Assembly: GCA_031260685.1 (NCBI GenBank)
Contig: JAISLB010000070.1
Coordinates: forward strand, 1-32,289
Length of the DNA: 32,289 bases
Direction: 5' to 3'
DNA from: Oscillospiraceae bacterium
GTDB taxonomy: Bacteria; Bacillota; Clostridia; Oscillospirales; Oscillospiraceae
The notes under the pieces were generated by a model. The model worked only from the letters and a program-made list of their open reading frames with translations, ran no database searches and had not been told where the DNA came from. Below are positions 23,930 through 31,078 of the stretch, one piece after another (within the stretch, counting starts at the first letter, position 1; each line of letters starts with the position of its first letter). Both the position numbers and the translations under genes were made by a program.

Positions 23930-25180
23930 ATGAAATACCTGATACTAATCGGCGACGGTATGGCGGACCACGCTCAAACCTCTATCGGGGGGAAAACGCC
24001 GCTCGAAGCCGCAAATAAGCCCGATATGGACTATATAGCTTCCCGCGGGACAATCGGACGCTCCGTGAATTGTCCCGCGCCTCTCGCGCCGGGGAGCGAT
24101 ACCGCGATACTAAGCATTTTCGGCTGCGACCCCGCGAAGTATTACTTCGGACGCGCTCCTCTTGAAGCCGCCGCTCAGGGTATCACCGTTCCGCCGGGTG
24201 CGCTTGCGTTCCGCTGTAATATGGCGAGTATAAGCACCGAACCGGAAGCGTTCGGTCTGCACACAATGAAATCTCACAGCGCGGGCGGAATCGACGGCGC
24301 GGCTTCTCGGAAGCTTGTGACAGATTTGTTCGCGAACCCGGAGTTCGCAAGCTTTGCGGAAAAATGCGGAGTTTCCGTCTATCCGACTGACAGCTACCGT
24401 CATATATGCGTCTGCGATAAGCCGCTCGAAACTGACTACGGCAAGCTAAAATTTTACCCGCCGCACGATAATCTCGGAGCGGCGCTCAAGGACATTTTGC
24501 CGAATGATAAGATTCTAACCGCCTTAATGGAGCAATCGTATACGTTTCTGTCGCGGCATCCGATAAACCTCGAACGTGAGACTCGCGGGGAGCTTCCCGC
24601 GAATTGTATTTGGTTTTGGGCAAGCGGAACCTCCGCAAAACTTCCGGATTTTTACGAACGCTACGGCAAACGCGGTTCCGTAATCAGCGCGGTGCCGCTC
24701 TGCCACGGTATCGGGATTCTGCAAGGCTTAAAGGTTATCAGTGTTCCGGGAGCTACGGGCGAACTCGATACAAACTACGGCGGGAAAGCCGAAGCCGCGC
24801 TCAAGGCTTTTGACGAGGGAGACGACTTTATATGTCTCCACGTGGAAGCTCCGGACGAATGTACGCATAACAGCGACCTGCCCGGCAAAATTCAAGCCAT
24901 CGAGAATATCGACAGCCTTGTCCTCGCGCCCTTGCTTGACGGCTTCAAGACACGCGGAGAGGACTTCCGCTTGCTTCTCATCAGCGATCACTATACACTT
25001 AGCGAGAACGGTCAGCACGACGCGACTCCGGTGCCTTATGTTATTTATTCTAATAACAACGAGCAAATATCAAATATTAGAGACGACGGTTTGCCAATCC
25101 GCTATACAGAGCGCGATTTTTCCGGCGCTCCGCTTACTGAGGACGGTTGCAAGCTGATTGAACGCTTATTCAAACCGTGA
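23930..25180 (+). CDS. apgM: cofactor-independent phosphoglycerate mutase, archaeal type
   Basis: A 416-residue member of the alkaline-phosphatase-like aPGAM family, interconverting 3- and 2-phosphoglycerate in glycolysis. The N-terminal metal motif is LIGDGMAD and the nucleophile region APGSDTAILSIFGCDP. Later metal ligands are in HVEAPDECTH and SDHYTLSENGQHDATPVP. Length is normal. The distal loop after PVPYVIYS carries an Asn-rich stretch (NNNEQISNIRDDG) encoded partly by two CAAATAT heptamers. GGAAAGGA precedes the ATG. The stop overlaps the ispE start as GTGA, so the two are translated together. Confidence 0.93.
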   Translation: MKYLILIGDGMADHAQTSIGGKTPLEAANKPDMDYIASRGTIGRSVNCPAPLAPGSDTAILSIFGCDPAKYYFGRAPLEAAAQGITVPPGALAFRCNMASISTEPEAFGLHTMKSHSAGGIDGAASRKLVTDLFANPEFASFAEKCGVSVYPTDSYRHICVCDKPLETDYGKLKFYPPHDNLGAALKDILPNDKILTALMEQSYTFLSRHPINLERETRGELPANCIWFWASGTSAKLPDFYERYGKRGSVISAVPLCHGIGILQGLKVISVPGATGELDTNYGGKAEAALKAFDEGDDFICLHVEAPDECTHNSDLPGKIQAIENIDSLVLAPLLDGFKTRGEDFRLLLISDHYTLSENGQHDATPVPYVIYSNNNEQISNIRDDGLPIRYTERDFSGAPLTEDGCKLIERLFKP

Positions 25181-26073
25181 CAACGCTGGCTTTTGCGAAG
25201 CTAAACCTCACGTTTGAGGTCGTCGGAAAACGTTCCGACGGCTATCACGAAGTGCGCTCTGTTATGCAGTCGGTGGATTTCGGCGATACGGTGTCGATAG
25301 TTCCCGCGGCGTACATTGACGCTCCTAACTCAACTGAAATGCACTGTATTACGACGGGCGGAGGGGTACGTCTCCCGTGGGGAACTAAGAACAGCGCGGT
25401 TAAAGCCTATAACCTGTTCCGCGATACTTTCGGGCTTCCGGCGGAACAGCTTGACATCAATATCAATAAAGTTATTCCGATATGCGGAGGTCTCGGAGGG
25501 AGCAGTACGGACGGTTCCGCGGTTCTCCGGCTGCTCAACGGCTATTGCGGGACAGGGCTGTCAACCGCGGAACTTCAAACTCTCGCGGCTAAACTCGACA
25601 GCGACGCAGCGTTCTGCATATCGGGCGGTACGGCGCTGGCAACAGGGCGCGGAGAGCTTCTCGAGGCTTTGCCGCCGCTTCCGGACTGCGGTATCGTTAT
25701 TGTTAAGCCGAATACACTCACGGGCTTAGTGACGACGAATATGTTCGCCGCGTTCGACCGCGTAAAGCTTCGTATGAAACCGGACCACTGCGGGCTGACA
25801 GCTGCCCTGAAAGCGGGCGATACAGCCGGTATAGCACGAAGACTGTATAACGTATTTGTTGAGGTTCTTCCGCGCTCCTACAAAGAGGAAATTTCGGACG
25901 CTATCGGGGCATTGCTGAACGTCAATGCCTTAGGAGCTTCGATGACGGGCAGCGGTTCCTGCGTATTCGGACTATTCGAAACAACGCGGAAAGCAGATTC
26001 AGCGGCAGAAGAACTGAGAGCGGACGGTTTCGAGTGCTGGAGCGTTGCCGCGCTGCTGACCACTAGCCGCTAA
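25177..26073 (+). CDS. ispE: 4-diphosphocytidyl-2-C-methyl-D-erythritol kinase
   Basis: A 298-residue GHMP kinase of the non-mevalonate isoprenoid pathway, phosphorylating CDP-methylerythritol at the 2-hydroxyl. The substrate motif is FAKLNLTFEVVGKRSDGYHEV, the ATP loop PICGGLGGSSTDGSAVLRLLN and the C-terminal GHMP motif ASMTGSGSCVFGLF. The start is GTG, overlapping the apgM stop by 4 bases. The last six codons (LLTTSR) and the stop lie in a heptamer array, so the extreme C-terminus is probably repeat-derived. Confidence 0.94.
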   Translation: MTTLAFAKLNLTFEVVGKRSDGYHEVRSVMQSVDFGDTVSIVPAAYIDAPNSTEMHCITTGGGVRLPWGTKNSAVKAYNLFRDTFGLPAEQLDININKVIPICGGLGGSSTDGSAVLRLLNGYCGTGLSTAELQTLAAKLDSDAAFCISGGTALATGRGELLEALPPLPDCGIVIVKPNTLTGLVTTNMFAAFDRVKLRMKPDHCGLTAALKAGDTAGIARRLYNVFVEVLPRSYKEEISDAIGALLNVNALGASMTGSGSCVFGLFETTRKADSAAEELRADGFECWSVAALLTTSR

Positions 26074-26115
26074 CTACTAACTACTAACCACTGACCACTG
26101 ACTGCTAATCACTAA
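26053..26115. repeat. heptamer array D, nine units across the end of ispE
   Basis: CTGCTGA, CCACTAG, CCGCTAA, CTACTAA x2, CCACTGA x2, CTGCTAA, TCACTAA. The third unit contains the ispE stop codon. The array then fills nearly all of the 47-bp gap to the convergent gene ending at 26121. It contains the same CCACTGA unit as array B in the same orientation. No hairpin is visible, so it is not a standard terminator. Confidence 0.88.
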
Positions 26116-26120
26116 ACACA

Positions 26121-26951
26121 CTATCCTATCACGACGGTCAGCGTATCGCTTGCAACTTCCCAAGCGGGAGTCAGCGAGTTATCGGCGTAGTTGTAGCCTC
26201 CGCGGATATCGTTCAATTCGCGAACCAGCGCGCCGTCGGTTTCAATGCGCCGCAAAAAGGTCATCAGCGCGGTTTGAGGATTCGGATAGAGAGCGGCGGG
26301 ACCGGGAGTTCCGTCTCCGAGCGGGTAGTTTCCCGTAATCCGCACACCCTCGCTAACTCCAAAGTCGAAAGTCACTCCGAGATTGAATATCGGCAAACCG
26401 TCACGGTAAATATCGTAGGTCAGTACCCGTTCTTCGCTTTCTTTGTATTTGGCGCTTAGCCGGTTGTCGTCGGTGTCAAGGTCCATTTTTGCGAGAAGCT
26501 CCTCCGCGCTGTCCATAAGCGATAGCTTAGCGGCTGAATTGTAGTGCGGCAGGACTATTTCAAACGCTCCGTCGGCTCTGGTCTCGACCATACCGTCGGA
26601 GTTAGTGCTGCGGAGGATTCCGCCTCCTACGTCGATAGATTTTGCGGAGCCTATAAGTCTTTGCGCGAGGGCCGCTTCGGCTTCACGGCTGCGCGTGAAA
26701 ACAGTCCCCCGCGTAAGCAGTTTCGCCGGGAGCGTAATATCTGTCGAAACGCCGTTTTGCGAGAGCGCTTCGCTCATATCGCTGTTTAACTTGCTGAACA
26801 GTTCTTCGCGCAGCAAATTGTCCGCGCGGATAAACCAGCCGAATGAACAGCATAGAAATATCAGCAGACATATGTACACGGTCCGCAAACCCGTGGGGTC
26901 AACCCCAGTGTGCGGAGCGTACTCAATTGTGTTTTCGGCGTTACTTTCCAT
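26121..26951 (-). CDS. membrane-anchored protein of unknown function (YycI/PepSY-like look)
   Basis: A 276-residue protein with a short cytoplasmic N-terminus, one membrane segment (about 22-42, [18 protein letters not shown]) and an extracytoplasmic remainder of about 230 residues without Cys. The distal domain has the strand pattern [25 protein letters not shown], which recalls YycI or PepSY-like domains of extracytoplasmic regulators. This is a weak resemblance, not an assignment. The start overlaps the end of the upstream acetyltransferase gene by 11 bases. It is convergent with ispE, and the gap between them is a heptamer array. Confidence 0.7.
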   Translation of the reverse strand: MESNAENTIEYAPHTGVDPTGLRTVYICLLIFLCCSFGWFIRADNLLREELFSKLNSDMSEALSQNGVSTDITLPAKLLTRGTVFTRSREAEAALAQRLIGSAKSIDVGGGILRSTNSDGMVETRADGAFEIVLPHYNSAAKLSLMDSAEELLAKMDLDTDDNRLSAKYKESEERVLTYDIYRDGLPIFNLGVTFDFGVSEGVRITGNYPLGDGTPGPAALYPNPQTALMTFLRRIETDGALVRELNDIRGGYNYADNSLTPAWEVASDTLTVVIG

Positions 26952-27723
26952 ATTTTTCGAAGAATAGGGCGGGATTCAGTATGCAGTCGGCTTCGGAGTT
27001 GAGACGCTCCGCGTCCCAGTCCCACCATTTTTCGCGCAGCAGTATCTCAATTTGCTCCGGAGAATAACGGTACTTCTTGACTTTTGCCGGAACTCCCGCC
27101 ATAACCGCATAGGGAGGAACATCGCAGTTGACGATAGCTCCCGCCGCGATTATTGCTCCATCGCCGATAACCCGGCATTTCGATACATTGATAAAGGCAT
27201 TCGCGCCTATCCAGACGTCGCTGCCGATTTCGATTTTTTCGCTTGGGTTGGGAGATTGCGGGTCAAGCTTTGTCAGCTGCCAGTATTTAGCCTGATTCTC
27301 GGGGCTTAGGAGCTGCTGAAAGCGTCCGGTACCGAGCATATTCAGCGGATGATTATGGTGGAAGTAGACGTTATCGTTAATCGAGGTATAGCGCCCGACT
27401 TTGCTGAAAAACAGTCCCGCGGCAAAAGCAAACTGCTCGGAGGAATAGAACGTACAGCGTCCGATAGAAGCTTCACCGAATTTCCAGTCCTCGGTAAGCC
27501 CCCAGCCCATATACTCGTTTTTGTTGAAGTAATCACGGAATTTGACGAAGCCGAGCGATTGAAGTTTACCCTCGGCAATCCAAAATTCACCGCCGTTGAT
27601 AATAACGTACTGACGTTCCGGGCTAAGCTCGGCGGTTTTGATTTCCTCGGCTGAAAGCTCCGCGAGTTCGCGCCCGTTTTGGTAGCTTGCCAGAATATAG
27701 GGAATGGCGTGTTCCGGTTTCAT
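26941..27723 (-). CDS. hexapeptide-repeat acetyltransferase (CatB/XAT-like)
   Basis: A 260-residue left-handed beta-helix acyltransferase. The core has [31 protein letters not shown] (the catalytic His lies in HHNHP), [29 protein letters not shown] and [17 protein letters not shown]. The C-terminus has the family's WWDWDAERL. The family transfers acetyl from acetyl-CoA to sugars or antibiotics; an N-terminal extension of about 80 residues hints at a sugar-linked role. It is preceded by a second beta-helix protein 16 bases away and overlaps the next gene by 11 bases, so all three form one operon. The substrate is unknown. Confidence 0.87.
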   Translation of the reverse strand: MKPEHAIPYILASYQNGRELAELSAEEIKTAELSPERQYVIINGGEFWIAEGKLQSLGFVKFRDYFNKNEYMGWGLTEDWKFGEASIGRCTFYSSEQFAFAAGLFFSKVGRYTSINDNVYFHHNHPLNMLGTGRFQQLLSPENQAKYWQLTKLDPQSPNPSEKIEIGSDVWIGANAFINVSKCRVIGDGAIIAAGAIVNCDVPPYAVMAGVPAKVKKYRYSPEQIEILLREKWWDWDAERLNSEADCILNPALFFEKYGK

Positions 27724-27739
27724 AGCTGTAATTACCTTT

Positions 27740-28372
27740 CTATTTCAGTTCGACGGCTTCACCGCCGCGCATAGTTAACTCGTTTTCAAAGTATACGTGT
27801 TGCCCGCCGGGTATGAGTCCGCCGACTTTGGTTGCGGGATAGACCCAAGTATAGCTCCCGATTTGCGTTCCCGGGAGCGTGGTACAGTTCGCGCCGAGTC
27901 TCGCGTAATCACCGAGCAAGGCTCCGAGGTAGTCGCGTCCGCTGTTAACGTTCTCGTCCTTTGCGGCTCCGCGAACTATGACGTTTCCTTGGTCAAAACG
28001 TCGGTTTGCGGTAATGGTTCCGGAGCCGATACGCGCTCCCCTGCCGAGTACGCTGTCGCCGACGAAACACAGCGAGCCGACTTTAGCTCCGGGGAACAGT
28101 ACGGCGGCTTTGATTTCGCTGCCGTGGCCTATTACGCAGTTGTCGAGGATAACGCTGTACGGACGTATGTACGCTCCGGGAGCGAGTTCAACGCCGCGCC
28201 CTATATATACGGGACCTCTGACGTGTACCCCCTCCGGTATTTCGCTGAGCAGCGTGTCTCGTGAGAGCGACTCACGTACTTTTGCCAAAAGCTGCCAGTA
28301 GTGAAGCGTTCCCAAAGTTTCAGCTTCAAACGGGAAAGAACCGAGTTCCGCAATGTAATCAGAAATAGTCAC
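27740..28372 (-). CDS. left-handed beta-helix protein resembling a sugar-nucleotide transferase C-terminal domain
   Basis: A 210-residue protein made almost entirely of hexapeptide repeats ([79 protein letters not shown]). It looks like the beta-helix half of GlmU or long-form glucose-1-phosphate thymidylyltransferases, but without the nucleotidyltransferase domain. The short N-terminal helix [13 protein letters not shown] fits the linker in those enzymes. The track starts at TTG (28378), only one base after GAGGTG; GTG at 28372, seven bases after it, is preferred. First gene of the three-gene minus-strand operon. An acetyltransferase or scaffold role is possible. Confidence 0.82.
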   Translation of the reverse strand: MTISDYIAELGSFPFEAETLGTLHYWQLLAKVRESLSRDTLLSEIPEGVHVRGPVYIGRGVELAPGAYIRPYSVILDNCVIGHGSEIKAAVLFPGAKVGSLCFVGDSVLGRGARIGSGTITANRRFDQGNVIVRGAAKDENVNSGRDYLGALLGDYARLGANCTTLPGTQIGSYTWVYPATKVGGLIPGGQHVYFENELTMRGGEAVELK

Positions 28373-28391
28373 AATCAATCACCTCAACAGG

Positions 28392-28420
28392 ATTATAACA
28401 TTTTGCCGCGGATAAGTCAA
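28392..28420 (-). promoter_or_regulatory. sigma-A promoter of the beta-helix operon
   Basis: On the minus strand TTGACT (28420-28415), a 17-base spacer and TATAAT (28397-28392), with TGT before the -10 box. The predicted +1 near 28385 is the first G of GAGGTG, so the mRNA leader would be only about 13 bases, consisting of the ribosome site and spacer. Confidence 0.85.
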
Positions 28421-28450
28421 GAGCGCACAAAATAATCCTCGGAAGTAAAC

Positions 28451-28466
28451 TTTCAAGTTTTTGAAA
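28451..28466. promoter_or_regulatory. TTTCAA-N4-TTGAAA inverted repeat between divergent promoters
   Basis: A perfect 6-4-6 inverted repeat placed 6 bases before the -35 box of the abrB-like gene and about 30 bases from the divergent -35 box. Position and symmetry suit an operator serving one or both promoters. It is AT-rich, so chance is possible. Confidence 0.4.
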
Positions 28467-28472
28467 AAGTGC

Positions 28473-28501
28473 TTGCAATTTTTGGATAATTGTGCTATAA
28501 T
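28473..28501 (+). promoter_or_regulatory. sigma-A promoter of the abrB-rsmI-nif3-truB operon
   Basis: TTGCAA (28473-28478), a 17-base spacer and TATAAT (28496-28501), with an extended -10 TGC. Predicted start near 28508, leaving a 29-base leader with TGGAGGAG before the ATG at 28537. Confidence 0.86.
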
Positions 28502-28536
28502 AAACTTAACATATTTTATATGGAGGAGTTTCAGCG

Positions 28537-28782
28537 ATGAAATCACTTGGCATCGTTCGGCAAATGGACAATTTGGGGCGTATAGTTATCCCAATAGAGC
28601 TACGCAAATCTTTCGACATTGAACCCCGTGACTCCCTGGAAATATTCACTGAGGGGGACAAAATCGTATTGCAAAAGTATCAGCAGACTTGTACTTTTTG
28701 CGGCTCCGTTGAAAACTTAATCACTTTCGACGGGAAGTTCATCTGCGCGGAGTGCGCGGCAAAGCTGAAAGACGCCGGTTAA
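28537..28782 (+). CDS. AbrB-family transition-state regulator with C-terminal zinc finger
   Basis: An 81-residue DNA-binding protein. Residues 1-47 are the swapped-hairpin AbrB domain (GIVRQMDNLGRIVIPIELRKSF, then DSLEIFTEGDKIVLQKY). The rest holds C52, C55, C70 and C73 (CTFC and CAEC), a compact zinc finger common in clostridial AbrB proteins. These act as dimers or tetramers on AT-rich promoter DNA, and self-regulation is frequent; the AT-rich divergent region upstream would suit that, by inference. The ATG follows GGAGGAG. It is the first gene of an operon of rRNA and tRNA modification genes; rsmI begins 4 bases after its stop. Confidence 0.92.
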   Translation: MKSLGIVRQMDNLGRIVIPIELRKSFDIEPRDSLEIFTEGDKIVLQKYQQTCTFCGSVENLITFDGKFICAECAAKLKDAG

Positions 28783-28786
28783 CGCG

Positions 28787-29533
28787 GTGCTTTTCGTTGT
28801 AGCCGTGCCAATCGGCAACCCTGCGGATTTGTCTCCGCGAGCCGTTTCGGTACTAAGCTCGGTTTCGTGTATTCTTTGTGAGGATACGCGGACGAGTTAT
28901 CCTTTGCTGCGCGAATACGGTATAACCGTTCCGCTTAGGAGCTATCATAAATTCAACGAGCAAGCCTCCGTAAGCGGTATTATGGCGCAGCTTCAACGCG
29001 GGGAGGACATTGCGCTCATCTCCGACGCGGGTACTCCTTGTATTTCGGACCCCGGACATCTGCTCGTGAACGCCTGCGCGGAAGCCGGTATACAGGTTAC
29101 GCCAATCCCCGGAGCTTCGGCTGTAACAGCCGCGCTGTCGGTATCGGGGTTTAATCTTGTTAGCTTTACTTTCCGCGGTTTTTTGCCGAGAACCGAGGGT
29201 AAACTAAGACGCGTACTTTCAGATACCCTTTCGGAACCAAGCCCCGTTACCGTATTCTACGAGGCTCCGCACAGGATTCTTGAAACTGTCCGCATATGCT
29301 CGGAGGTCTTGCCGGACTCCCGGCTTTGCCTCTGCAATGACCTGACTAAGCCGCACGAACGCATTTACCGCGGTACTACGATTGATGTTTTTGCGGAACT
29401 TTCAGCAAACCCAAATTTTGCCAAAGGCGAGTACGCACTCGTCCTTTGCCGCAATTCCGTCAAACCTATCGCGGATAAGTTTGATACTGACCGTAAAAGC
29501 AAAAAAGAACGGAGGAACAACGATGACAGTTAA
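28787..29533 (+). CDS. rsmI: 16S rRNA (cytidine(1402)-2'-O)-methyltransferase
   Basis: A 248-residue SAM-dependent methyltransferase of the tetrapyrrole-methylase fold, acting on C1402 in the decoding centre of 16S rRNA. Motifs are VAVPIGNPADLSPRAV (5-20), CEDTRTS, SYHKFNE, LISDAGTPCISDPG (77-90) and PIPGASAVTAAL, then FYEAPHRI and DLTKPHERIYRG. It is shorter at the C-terminus than the usual 275-290 residues and ends in a basic tail (DRKSKKERRNNDDS). The start is GTG with no clear ribosome site, 4 bases after the abrB-like stop, so translation is probably coupled. It overlaps the next gene by 11 bases. Confidence 0.93.
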   Translation: MLFVVAVPIGNPADLSPRAVSVLSSVSCILCEDTRTSYPLLREYGITVPLRSYHKFNEQASVSGIMAQLQRGEDIALISDAGTPCISDPGHLLVNACAEAGIQVTPIPGASAVTAALSVSGFNLVSFTFRGFLPRTEGKLRRVLSDTLSEPSPVTVFYEAPHRILETVRICSEVLPDSRLCLCNDLTKPHERIYRGTTIDVFAELSANPNFAKGEYALVLCRNSVKPIADKFDTDRKSKKERRNNDDS

Positions 29534-30287
29534 AGATATTTTCACGTTACTGGCGGAAAAAGCACCTGTCGAGGCTAAACTCGACTATGATAACGTAGGT
29601 CACTTGGTGGGCGATTCGAACGCTCCGGTTGCGAAAATTCTGCTTGCGCTTGACGTAAGCCCGTGGGTTGTTGAGGAAGCGCGCTCAATCGGAGCGCAGC
29701 TGATTGTCTCGCACCACCCCGTTATCCGCGACGGCTTGAAGTCGGTAACAAGCGAGAACGGCAAAACGGTTCTGCGGCTGATTCAATATGGTATAGCGGC
29801 AATTTGTATGCACACTAATCTCGATGCCGCGGAGGGCGGAGTTAACACGGAGCTTGCGCGTTTGCTCGAATTGCAGGGCGCGGTAACTTTCGAGGAGAGC
29901 GGAATCGCTCGTATAGGCGATTTGCCGCTCGCGCTTTCTGTCACGGAGTTTTTGCCGCACGTAAAAAAGGCTCTCGGAGCTAACGGGCTGCGCTACTATA
30001 ACGCTCACAGGCGCGTCAGCCACGTTGCGGTTTGCGGAGGTTCCGGAGGAACTATGCTCGACGACGTAATTGCGGTTAAAGCCGATACCTTTGTTACGTC
30101 GGATCTTAAATACGACACCTTTCTGCACGCGAAACAGGCGGAAATAAACCTAATCGACGCGGGACACTTCCCCACGGAGAATGTTGTCATTCCGGTATTA
30201 CGCGGCTGGATTGCGGAAGCGTATCCCGCGCTTGAACTCGTAATAAGCGAATCCCACGCGCAAACTGAGCAATACTACGTGCTGTAA
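29523..30287 (+). CDS. Nif3-like dinuclear-metal protein (GTP cyclohydrolase 1 type 2 family)
   Basis: A 254-residue Nif3/YqfO family protein. HHP (64-66), HTNLDAAEGGVN (97-108) and DAGHFPTEN in the distal part supply the dinuclear metal site. The family is very widespread, but its cellular function is poorly settled. The track start at 29382 gives 47 extra residues that overlap rsmI and match no domain; the ATG at 29523 follows GGAGGA and gives the normal N-terminus (MTVKDIFTLLAEKAP). It lacks the PII-like insert present in longer members such as Bacillus YqfO. It lies in the operon between rsmI and truB. Confidence 0.92.
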   Translation: MTVKDIFTLLAEKAPVEAKLDYDNVGHLVGDSNAPVAKILLALDVSPWVVEEARSIGAQLIVSHHPVIRDGLKSVTSENGKTVLRLIQYGIAAICMHTNLDAAEGGVNTELARLLELQGAVTFEESGIARIGDLPLALSVTEFLPHVKKALGANGLRYYNAHRRVSHVAVCGGSGGTMLDDVIAVKADTFVTSDLKYDTFLHAKQAEINLIDAGHFPTENVVIPVLRGWIAEAYPALELVISESHAQTEQYYVL

Positions 30288-30308
30288 CAACCGGCGGAAT
30301 AGGACACT

Positions 30309-30992
30309 ATGAACGAAGGAATCCTCTTAGTCGATAAGCCGCAGACTTGGACGTCTCACGATGTCGTGGCGAAGCTGCGCGGAGTGCTGCGTACCAAACG
30401 AATCGGTCACGCGGGAACGCTGGACCCTTTAGCGACTGGAGTACTTGTGGTTATGGTCGGACGTGCCACTAAACAAGCTCAATTTCTCGAAGCTAACGAC
30501 AAAAGCTACACGGCGGGTATACAGCTGGGAATAACTAGCAATACCTACGACATAACGGGCGAATTGTCAGAGCCGCAAGCGGTACACGTTACGCGCGAAC
30601 AGCTCGAAGCCGCGCTGGCGGACTTCCGCGGTGAAATCTCGCAGATACCTCCGATATTCAGCGCAATCAAAGTCGCGGGCAAACCGCTTTACAAATACGC
30701 GCGAAAGGGCGAGGAGGTCGAACTAAAACCGCGTACGATAACGATTCACAGACTTGAACTGAAAGAATTTGACGGTACGAACGCCATACTCGAAATAGAT
30801 TGCTCGAAAGGTACGTATATCCGTTCGCTCGCTCACGATATCGGCGCGAAGCTCGGCTGCGGAGGACTTATGTCCTCGCTGATACGTACAAGGAGCGGAA
30901 TATACAGCTTAGCTGATTGCCATAGTTTGGAAGAAATTATTTTTGATAGCGTGAAAAATGGTAGTTGCACTTTCCTCTTGAATAGTATATAA
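30309..30992 (+). CDS. truB: tRNA pseudouridine(55) synthase, short form
   Basis: Converts U55 of the tRNA T-arm to pseudouridine. The catalytic aspartate is D39 in HAGTLDPLATGVL. DKSYTAGIQLG, PPIFSAIKVAGKPLYKYARKGEEVELKPR and CSKGTYIRSLAHDIGAKLGCGG are family blocks in order. At 227 residues it is about 70-80 shorter than typical TruB, the deficit being at the C-terminus, where a PUA-like domain usually lies. The catalytic domain appears complete. The last two codons and the stop fall in the -10 box of the ribF promoter. AGGA precedes the ATG. Confidence 0.94.
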   Translation: MNEGILLVDKPQTWTSHDVVAKLRGVLRTKRIGHAGTLDPLATGVLVVMVGRATKQAQFLEANDKSYTAGIQLGITSNTYDITGELSEPQAVHVTREQLEAALADFRGEISQIPPIFSAIKVAGKPLYKYARKGEEVELKPRTITIHRLELKEFDGTNAILEIDCSKGTYIRSLAHDIGAKLGCGGLMSSLIRTRSGIYSLADCHSLEEIIFDSVKNGSCTFLLNSI

Positions 30993-30993
30993 T
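30965..30993 (+). promoter_or_regulatory. ribF promoter inside the end of truB
   Basis: TTGCAC (30965-30970), a 17-base spacer and TATAAT (30988-30993). The TAA in the -10 box is the truB stop codon. Predicted start near 31000, giving a leader of about 79 bases. Confidence 0.82.
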
Positions 30994-30999
30994 TAGCAG

Positions 31000-31068
31000 G
31001 CGCGCTTTAGGACAAAGGTTAAAGTGTTTCTTAACCTTATGTCTTGTGATTGTCCGCGCTACGGAGGA
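31000..31068 (+). promoter_or_regulatory. structured leader of ribF
   Basis: The predicted transcript begins with GCGCG (31000-31004), which can pair with CGCGC (31055-31059) four bases before the GGAGGA ribosome site (31063-31068). Inside, AAGGTTAA (31015-31022) pairs with TTAACCTT (31031-31038). GGACA (31010-31014) can pair either with TGTCC (31051-31055) or, through GACA, with TGTC (31040-31043), so two alternative folds exist. I find none of the conserved core of the FMN riboswitch. It could be a novel regulator or a simple stabilising stem. Confidence 0.55.
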
Positions 31069-31078
31069 ATAAGAGCAA

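Noticed and set aside
28439-28472. Small RNA or terminator in the divergent gap
   Set aside because: The only symmetry is a 6-bp AT-rich dyad, too weak for a terminator or RNA gene.
29382-29522. N-terminal extension of the Nif3-like protein
   Set aside because: It is rsmI sequence in another frame; the ATG at 29523 has a GGAGGA site and the family N-terminus.
31000-31068. FMN riboswitch
   Set aside because: The conserved FMN aptamer core and length (about 120-140 bases) are absent.
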